From: Bacteroidales bacterium
GTDB taxonomy: Bacteria; Bacteroidota; Bacteroidia; Bacteroidales; P3
Length of the DNA: 64,000 bases
Assembly (NCBI GenBank): GCA_016280915.1
Contig: JAEEHQ010000016.1
Span: forward strand, 1-64,000
Direction: 5' to 3'
A program made the translations under genes and the position numbers. The notes beneath the pieces are model-generated. The model was not told where the DNA came from and did no database searches. It worked only from the letters and a program-made list of their open reading frames with translations. Shown one piece after another: positions 58,384 to 64,000 of this stretch. Every line of letters starts with the position of its first letter. Position 1 is the stretch's first letter.

Positions 58384-60183
58384 ATGACTGCCGTAGATTT
58401 ATATAAGAAACTGCATATTTGGCGTTTGCGACACTTCTCGGAACAGAGTTATTTGCTGTTTCTGAGTGTGATTGTAGGCGTGCTGAGCGGCACGGCAGCA
58501 GTACTTTTAAAGACCATTGTGCATGTGGTGGGACGCTATGTGCAAGCCGTGGGCAACCGCTATTGCGCCCCTGGGGGTGCCAACATACTGATGTTTGTCA
58601 CCCCGCTTATTGGCATCCTGATTACGGTGGTGTTTGTGCGCTATATCATCAAAGGGCATATCGGCCATGGCATACCCAATGTGCTGCTGGCCATCTCGCG
58701 CAAAGACGGCCGCCTGCCGCCCGGCAACATGTACACCTCGCTGGTGGCCTCCACCCTCACGGTGGCATTGGGTGGCAGCGTGGGACTTGAGGCCCCCATT
58801 GCCTCCACGGGTTCTGCCATCGGCTCTAATGTGGGACGCTTTTTCCATGTGAGCAAACGAGGGGTGAAGCTGCTGTTGGGCTGCGGCGCCGCAGGAGCCA
58901 TTGCGGGCATCTTCCTGGCCCCGTTGGCGGGGGTGCTGTTCACGGTGGAGGTGCTGATGTTTGACATGACCATGACCACCGCCGTGCCGTTGCTGATCTC
59001 GGCCTTGTGCTCTGCCACCGTGGCCTCCTTTTTTATGGGTTCGGACGTGCAGTTTGCCTTCCAAGTTTCGCAGGATTTCACCCTCAGCCAGATACCCTTC
59101 CTCATTGTGTTAGGCGGTTTTTGTGCCTTCAGCTCCATCTATTTCCTGCGCTGCACCGACAAAGTGGAGAGCTGGTTTGCCAAGAGCAAAAAATGGTTTG
59201 GGAAACTGCTGATAGGCGGCCTTGCCTTGGGCGTGATGATATTCCTCTTTCCCCCGCTCTACGGCGAAGGCTACTGGTCGCTGACGGCTTTGCTCAACGG
59301 CAGCAACACCGACCCGCTGTTTGAGAACAGTCTTTTCAATACGTTTCACGACAACCATTGGATAGCGCTGGTCATCCTGCTGGTCCTGATACTATTAAAA
59401 CCTGTTGCCACCGCCACCACCATTGGGAGTGGAGGCGTGGGCGGTACCTTTGGCCCTGCCTTGGTAGTGGGCGGTTTGACGGGCTATTTCGTTGCCGCCT
59501 TGGGCAACCAGCTGGGGCTGCCGCCCCAATCCACAGCCAACTTTGCTTTGGTGGGTATGGCCGGCGTGATGACTGGCGTGATGCACGCGCCCTTCATGGG
59601 GGTGTTCCTCATTGCCGAAATTACGGGAGGCTATGCGCTGATGCTGCCCCTACTCATCACCTCCACAGTCACCTACATCTGTGTGCAGCCTTTTGAAAAG
59701 CACTCCATCTACGCCCGCCATCTTGCCCAAAAGGGCGACCTGATGACCCACAACAAAGATGCCTCGGCATGGCACCTGATGGACCTGACCAAACTGATTG
59801 AGACCAACTTTGTGACCATTCGCGAGGATGGCACCCTGCGCGACATAGTGGAAGCCATCAAGCAGAGTCGCCGCAACCTATTCCCCGTGGTTGATAGCGA
59901 GGGCAAATTTCTGGGCCTCATCGTGATGGACGAAATACGCGACATTATCTTCAGTCCCGAAAAGTATGACCAGGTGACCGTTAAAGAACTGATGATGACC
60001 TTTGCCGACGAAGACATTGTGCACATGAGCGACTCGCCCTTCGACGTGGTCAACAAATTCAAACTGGGCAACCGATACAACTTGGTGGTGGTAGAGGACG
60101 ACGGCCGGTATGTGGGCTTCCTGTCGCGGGCCAACACCTTCTCTGCCTATAGGCGGTTCATTTCGCAGCGTTCGGAAGAATAG
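58384..60183 (+). CDS. ClC-type chloride channel/antiporter with CBS domains
   Basis: 599 residues. Membrane part of about 440 residues with ClC signatures: GHIGHGIPN (equivalent to GSGIP), GGSVGLEAPIASTGSAIG where the gating Glu of the GREGP motif is kept in the form GLEAP, and GSGGVGGTFGPALVVGG (GGIFAPSL equivalent). The C-terminal cytoplasmic tail from about 465 has two CBS domains (NFVTIREDGTLRDIVEAIKQ and a second with YNLVVVEDDGRYVGFLSRAN), likely binding adenosine nucleotides. It moves Cl- (or other anions) across the inner membrane, probably in exchange for H+. Confidence 0.95.
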   Translation: MTAVDLYKKLHIWRLRHFSEQSYLLFLSVIVGVLSGTAAVLLKTIVHVVGRYVQAVGNRYCAPGGANILMFVTPLIGILITVVFVRYIIKGHIGHGIPNVLLAISRKDGRLPPGNMYTSLVASTLTVALGGSVGLEAPIASTGSAIGSNVGRFFHVSKRGVKLLLGCGAAGAIAGIFLAPLAGVLFTVEVLMFDMTMTTAVPLLISALCSATVASFFMGSDVQFAFQVSQDFTLSQIPFLIVLGGFCAFSSIYFLRCTDKVESWFAKSKKWFGKLLIGGLALGVMIFLFPPLYGEGYWSLTALLNGSNTDPLFENSLFNTFHDNHWIALVILLVLILLKPVATATTIGSGGVGGTFGPALVVGGLTGYFVAALGNQLGLPPQSTANFALVGMAGVMTGVMHAPFMGVFLIAEITGGYALMLPLLITSTVTYICVQPFEKHSIYARHLAQKGDLMTHNKDASAWHLMDLTKLIETNFVTIREDGTLRDIVEAIKQSRRNLFPVVDSEGKFLGLIVMDEIRDIIFSPEKYDQVTVKELMMTFADEDIVHMSDSPFDVVNKFKLGNRYNLVVVEDDGRYVGFLSRANTFSAYRRFISQRSEE

Positions 60184-60195
60184 GCAAGTTTTTTC

Positions 60196-60225
60196 TTGTT
60201 GTATCAGCTTTTTTTTGTATCTTTG
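60196..60225 (+). promoter_or_regulatory. Promoter of the M28-GldFG unit
   Basis: TTG at 60196-60198, 19 bases, TATCTTTG at 60218-60225, which matches the Bacteroidota minus-33/minus-7 consensus exactly in spacing. The first start codon is at 60307, so the leader is about 75 nt, A/T-rich. Confidence 0.75.
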
Positions 60226-60306
60226 CTTGTTTGTATAGTGCTTGCGCTATGCACCAAATTATTTATTATCAGAAAAATAAAAATAATATATAATATAAAT
60301 AAGCTA

Positions 60307-61821
60307 ATGAAAATGAAGAAGCTCATTGCTATGTTCGCCATTATGGCTGCACTACTGCCCGCCGTGGCCGGTGCACAAGAACAAGTTGTTAAAGACACGC
60401 TGCTCCGCGCCAACACCGACACGCTGATGAAGCACATCCGCGTGCTCTCCAACAGCCAGTATGAAGGGCGCATGGCCGGGTCGCAGGCCTACCTCGAGGC
60501 CGCCGACTATGTGGCCGAAGTACTTTCCTCTTACGGGGTAAAGCCTTGGGAAGGCGAGTGGGCACAATGGTTTGAGGTTGAATATAACGAAATAGAGAAT
60601 TGTAATTTCTACACCTACGTCAACGACAATGACACGCGCATGCGCTACGTGCTGGGCCGCGACTATGTTTGTTCCAGCATGACTGGCCGTGGCTACACCA
60701 ACGCCCCGGTGGTCTTTTGCGGTTGGGGCATAGACAACCGCGTCTTTAACGAGTATGCCCAGGTGGACGCACAGGGCAAGATAGTACTCTGCCTGAGTGG
60801 CGTGCCCGAGTTCCTGCCCGGCAACGTCACCAGCCAATACGCCACCCTGCGCCAAAAGGCCGAAGTGGCCAAGAAGCACGGGGCCGTGGGACTTGTCTGC
60901 ATCAACCTCTCGGAGACCTGCCGCTCCTACGAGGTGCAGCACCAGGCCTATTGTGGCGAAGGGTCGCACCAAGCCACCTTCCCCGTGGTGCAGCCCACGA
61001 TGGACATGGGCCGTGCCCTGCTGGAGAATGAGCAGATGACCCTCGACTCGGTCATCGACGAGCTGCAGAACAAGCTGACCCCCCAGTCTTTCCACCTGCG
61101 CAAGAAATTCGAAATCAATATCAACGCCAAGTACAGACCTGATGCGCCAACCGCCAACGTGATTGGCTATCTGCCCGGCCACGACGACCGCATGAAGCAT
61201 GAACTGGTGGTTGTGGGTGCCCATCTGGACCATGTGGGCATGCAGGGCAGCACCTGCCTCTTCCCCGGGGCCGACTGCAATGCCAGCGGTGTTGCCGCCG
61301 TGCTGGAGACCGCCCGCCTGCTGACCACTTACGCACCCAAAGACATCGAGTATAACAAACGCTCGGTGGTCTTCGTGCTCTTCTCAGGTGGCGAGTTGGA
61401 GAACTTGGGTTCCAGCATCTTCGTCTCTAATTTCTCCAAACTGAAAAATATCGAGTGCTTCATCAACGCCCAATGCATAGGCTCGGGCGACAGCATCAAC
61501 GTCATGGGCAACAAACGCTTCCCCAGCCTGTGGGAGATTGCCTACCACAACGACACCGTCTCCACCAAATCGTTGGCCAAAGGACTGCACACCTATCCCC
61601 GCGGCGATGCCGCTCCCTTTGCCCAGATTGGCATTCCCTCGTTGGTTTTCACCAACTACATGGGCAACAACTACGACCATGTGCCCAGCGACATCTCGGA
61701 GAACATCAACCGCGACATGCTCACCAAGAACGCCAGCCTGATGGCCGAAGTCATTTATGAGCTCTCGCTGGGCGACTACCAAGGACGCTCGTTCCGTTCC
61801 AAACGCTTCAAATTCGAATAA
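60307..61821 (+). CDS. M28-family protein with altered catalytic site
   Basis: The start is at 60307; the longer frame begins upstream of the promoter box. 504 residues with a signal peptide (MKMKKLIAMFAIMAALLPAV). A PA-type insert is at about 130-270. The M28 core: VVVGAHLDHVG at about 302-312 (His and Asp ligands kept), GADCNASG near 321 (bridging Asp kept; the usual GADDNASG), VLFSGGELENLGSS near 360 where the first Glu of G-E-E is Gly, NAQCIGSG near 387 where the usual N-x-D-M has Gln, and YDHVPSD near 456 (final His kept). So the fold and several ligands remain, but the catalytic base and one zinc ligand are missing. Probable non-peptidase relative. Confidence 0.85.
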   Translation: MKMKKLIAMFAIMAALLPAVAGAQEQVVKDTLLRANTDTLMKHIRVLSNSQYEGRMAGSQAYLEAADYVAEVLSSYGVKPWEGEWAQWFEVEYNEIENCNFYTYVNDNDTRMRYVLGRDYVCSSMTGRGYTNAPVVFCGWGIDNRVFNEYAQVDAQGKIVLCLSGVPEFLPGNVTSQYATLRQKAEVAKKHGAVGLVCINLSETCRSYEVQHQAYCGEGSHQATFPVVQPTMDMGRALLENEQMTLDSVIDELQNKLTPQSFHLRKKFEININAKYRPDAPTANVIGYLPGHDDRMKHELVVVGAHLDHVGMQGSTCLFPGADCNASGVAAVLETARLLTTYAPKDIEYNKRSVVFVLFSGGELENLGSSIFVSNFSKLKNIECFINAQCIGSGDSINVMGNKRFPSLWEIAYHNDTVSTKSLAKGLHTYPRGDAAPFAQIGIPSLVFTNYMGNNYDHVPSDISENINRDMLTKNASLMAEVIYELSLGDYQGRSFRSKRFKFE

Positions 61822-61857
61822 AAAAACTACACCTAACTACCTTTTCGCAATAACAGA

Positions 61858-64000
61858 ATGTTCACACTCTACAAAAAAGAACTATCCAGTTTCTTCTCCT
61901 CGCTCATCGGTTACCTGACCATCATCGTGTTCTTGGTCTTGACTGGGCTCATGCTGTGGGTTTTCAAAGGCGACTTCAACATCCTTGACTATGGATTTGC
62001 CGGCATGGATGGTCTTTTCATCATCGGACCGTTTCTTTATCTCTTCCTCATTCCGGCCATCACCATGCGCATGTTTGCCGAAGAAAAGAAAAACGGCACC
62101 ATTGAGTTGCTCCTCACCAAACCGCTGAGCGAGATGACCCTCATCTGGGCCAAATTCCTGGCCGGACTTACGCTGGTGCTGATCAGCTTGCTGCCCACGC
62201 TGGTATGTTATTTCAGCGTCTATGCCCTAGGCGACCCTGTGGGCAATATCGACACAGGAAGCGTGGCAGGTTCCTACATCGGCTTGCTGATGTTGGGCGC
62301 AGCCTTTGTGGCCATTGGCATCTTTGCCAGCTCCATCACCAACAACCAGATTGTGGCTTTCATCCTGGCCGCCCTGATGAGCGCTTTCATGCACCTGGGC
62401 TTTGAAGCCATCTACCACATGGGATTTCTGGGCAAGGCAGACCTCTTTGTGCGTTCGCTGGGCATGAGCTACCACTACGAGTCCATCAGCCGTGGCGTGA
62501 TAGACACACGCGATGTCATCTACTTTGCCTCTGTCATCGCCCTCTTCATGCTGGCCACCCGCATCGTGTTGCAAAGCCGCAAATGGCACGGCTGGCGCAA
62601 GAAGAAAGACCTGCGCCGCAGCCATTGGATTGAACTGGGCGCCGGCATCTTCATCATCATCGCCCTGAACGTCATCAGCTATTATTTCTTCACCCGCCTG
62701 GACCTCACCTCGGAGAAACGTTACACCCTCTCCAAGTCCACCAAAAACCTGCTGAAGAAAGTGGATGAGCCGGTGCTCTACCGCGTCTACCTGGAAGGCG
62801 AGTTCCCCGCCGACTTCAAACGCCTGCAGAATGAGACCAAGGAAATGCTCAACCAGTTCCGCGCCTACAACAAAAACATCCAATACGAATTTGTCAACCC
62901 CAACAATTTCGACAGTCAGGAAGAGCGTCAAGTGTTCTACCAGAAACTGGCACAGAAAGGCATTATGCCCACCCAGATTCAGGTGAGCAGCGGCAACGGA
63001 GTCACCACCCAGGTGTTGATACCGGCTGCCGATGTCATCTACAAAGGCAACGAGACCTCCATCCAGCTTTTGCAGAGTCAGAAATATGTGGACCAAACCC
63101 AGTTGCTCAACAACTCTATCCAGAGCCTTGAGTATGTGCTTTCGAACCCCATCCGCGCCCTTGCTCGTGGACAGAAACCCTTGGTGGCCTTCCTGCGCGG
63201 CCATGGCGAGCTGCCTTTGCCCAACATGGGCGACCTCATCACCACCCTTTACGACTACTACAACCTGGATACCGCACGCTTAGATGGCAATATCAACGCC
63301 CTCACGGCCCGCACACAAGACCACGACGACTCCACCCAATTCCATTTCCGCAACAAGTACGACCTCATCATCATTGCCAAACCCACGAAACCTTTCACCG
63401 ACCAAGACCTTTTCATCCTTGACCAATATGTGATGTACGGTGGCAAGCTGCTTTGGCTTATCGACCCGCTGGATGCCGACCTCGACAGCCTGCAGAATGC
63501 TGGACAGGCCATCGCCACCCGATTCCCGGTCAATCTGGACGAGATGCTCTTCACCTATGGTGTGCGCGTCAACTCCAACCTGGTGATGGACGTGCGCTGC
63601 CGTCCCATTCCCATGACCGTTGGCATGGTGGGCGACCAGCCGCAGATACAGTTCCAGCCGTGGCTCTACTTCCCCGAAATCGTGCCCATGTCGCCCCACC
63701 CCATCGTGCGCAACCTCGACCTCATCAAGACCGACTTCGTGAGCAGTATGGACCTCATCGACAACGGCATCGACAAGACCGTCCTGTTGGCCACCTCCGA
63801 ATACACCCGCATTAAAACCGCGCCGGCCATTTACGACCTCAACGAAGCCAAGACCGAACCCGACGAGAGACTTTTCACCCACAAGAACGTACCGGTGGCT
63901 GTTCTGCTGGAAGGCAAATTCCCCTCGATGTTCCGCAACCGGCTCACCCCAGAGTTTATGGAAATCCCATCCATGGGTTACCGTCCTGAAGGCGACAGTA
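61858..64000 (+). CDS. GldF-GldG fusion, gliding-type ABC exporter subunit (3' end outside window)
   Basis: The ATG at 61858 opens a frame that is still open at the last base (714 residues seen). Residues 1-240: ABC-2 permease with six membrane segments, FLIPAITMRMFAEEKKNGTI and ELLLTKPLSEM, as in GldF. A basic linker (SRKWHGWRKKKDLRRSHW) leads to one membrane segment at about 262-280, then the GldG-like soluble region: RLDLTSEKRYTLSKSTKNLL, LARGQKPLVAFLRGHGELPL, LLWLIDPLDADLDSL. In Flavobacterium these are two proteins that work with the GldA ATPase. Here one polypeptide carries both; no frameshift or stop lies at the junction. It follows the M28 gene by 36 bases. Confidence 0.9.
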   Translation, partial: MFTLYKKELSSFFSSLIGYLTIIVFLVLTGLMLWVFKGDFNILDYGFAGMDGLFIIGPFLYLFLIPAITMRMFAEEKKNGTIELLLTKPLSEMTLIWAKFLAGLTLVLISLLPTLVCYFSVYALGDPVGNIDTGSVAGSYIGLLMLGAAFVAIGIFASSITNNQIVAFILAALMSAFMHLGFEAIYHMGFLGKADLFVRSLGMSYHYESISRGVIDTRDVIYFASVIALFMLATRIVLQSRKWHGWRKKKDLRRSHWIELGAGIFIIIALNVISYYFFTRLDLTSEKRYTLSKSTKNLLKKVDEPVLYRVYLEGEFPADFKRLQNETKEMLNQFRAYNKNIQYEFVNPNNFDSQEERQVFYQKLAQKGIMPTQIQVSSGNGVTTQVLIPAADVIYKGNETSIQLLQSQKYVDQTQLLNNSIQSLEYVLSNPIRALARGQKPLVAFLRGHGELPLPNMGDLITTLYDYYNLDTARLDGNINALTARTQDHDDSTQFHFRNKYDLIIIAKPTKPFTDQDLFILDQYVMYGGKLLWLIDPLDADLDSLQNAGQAIATRFPVNLDEMLFTYGVRVNSNLVMDVRCRPIPMTVGMVGDQPQIQFQPWLYFPEIVPMSPHPIVRNLDLIKTDFVSSMDLIDNGIDKTVLLATSEYTRIKTAPAIYDLNEAKTEPDERLFTHKNVPVAVLLEGKFPSMFRNRLTPEFMEIPSMGYRPEGDS

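Overview
The window looks like a chromosomal segment from a member of the Bacteroidales (phylum Bacteroidota), probably an uncultured gut, rumen or oral anaerobe. The evidence is internal. Minus-7 promoter elements of the Bacteroidota type TAnnTTTG (mostly TATCTTTG or TATTTTTG) recur upstream of genes on both strands. There are TonB-dependent receptors with carboxypeptidase-like N-terminal domains, a C10 protease with a BACON-like domain and a type IX secretion C-terminal signal, glycine-lipid acyltransferases next to each other, and gliding-type GldF/GldG. No tRNA, rRNA, CRISPR array, intact transposase or integrase was recognised.

Layout. 1-9.4 kb: the tail of a WG-repeat protein, two small secreted or lipoprotein genes, a LOG-family enzyme paired with a small Fe-S nuclease, a MATE exporter, then a nucleoside-type MFS permease followed by an Oar-like TonB receptor. 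9.6-14.5 kb: a SIMPL protein, a secreted YD-like protein, CstA and a beta-CASP metallo-hydrolase. 14.5-23.2 kb: a gene-free stretch, then two Hsp20 genes in inverted orientation bracketing a calycin-like protein and a 2004-residue alpha-2-macroglobulin-like protein. 23.3-27.4 kb: a probable operon glsA-glsB-engB-dacB-like that ends at a bidirectional terminator. 27.5-32.3 kb: an outer-membrane protein, mreB, purH and phosphofructokinase. 32.3-34.85 kb: threonine aldolase embedded in repeat-rich, gene-poor DNA with two gene remnants. 34.9-42.3 kb: a YitT membrane protein, then a lipoprotein - C10 protease - M16 protease operon and a beta-barrel gene.

42.5-50.4 kb holds the most system-like block. 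It is a seven-gene minus-strand operon: ABC ATPase, ABC permease, DUF4097-like lipoprotein, YtrA-type GntR repressor, TonB-type outer-membrane protein, carboxypeptidase-regulatory-domain protein, and a secreted protein ending in thioredoxin. Its single visible promoter overlaps a perfect 9-4-9 palindrome that fits a GntR operator. 50.9-53.9 kb carries a compact polysaccharide module (Wzz-like, O-antigen-ligase-like, NlpC/P60). 54-56.8 kb is an ECF sigma factor, putative anti-sigma factor and two outer-membrane proteins. 57.2-64 kb: an OmpA-like lipoprotein, a CBS-domain ClC channel, an M28-like protein and a GldF-GldG fusion that runs off the end.

Three themes stand out. (i) Several secreted proteins keep their fold but lack key catalytic residues: the PBP4-like protein has Ala for the nucleophilic Ser, the M28 protein lacks the catalytic Glu and one metal ligand, and the macroglobulin lacks the thioester Cys. 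(ii) The two hsp20 genes share a 5' leader hairpin of identical geometry. (iii) One degenerate element, built of 11-bp units followed by a conserved tail, occurs in three widely separated intergenic regions. All functional statements are read from sequence by eye; no database search was run.
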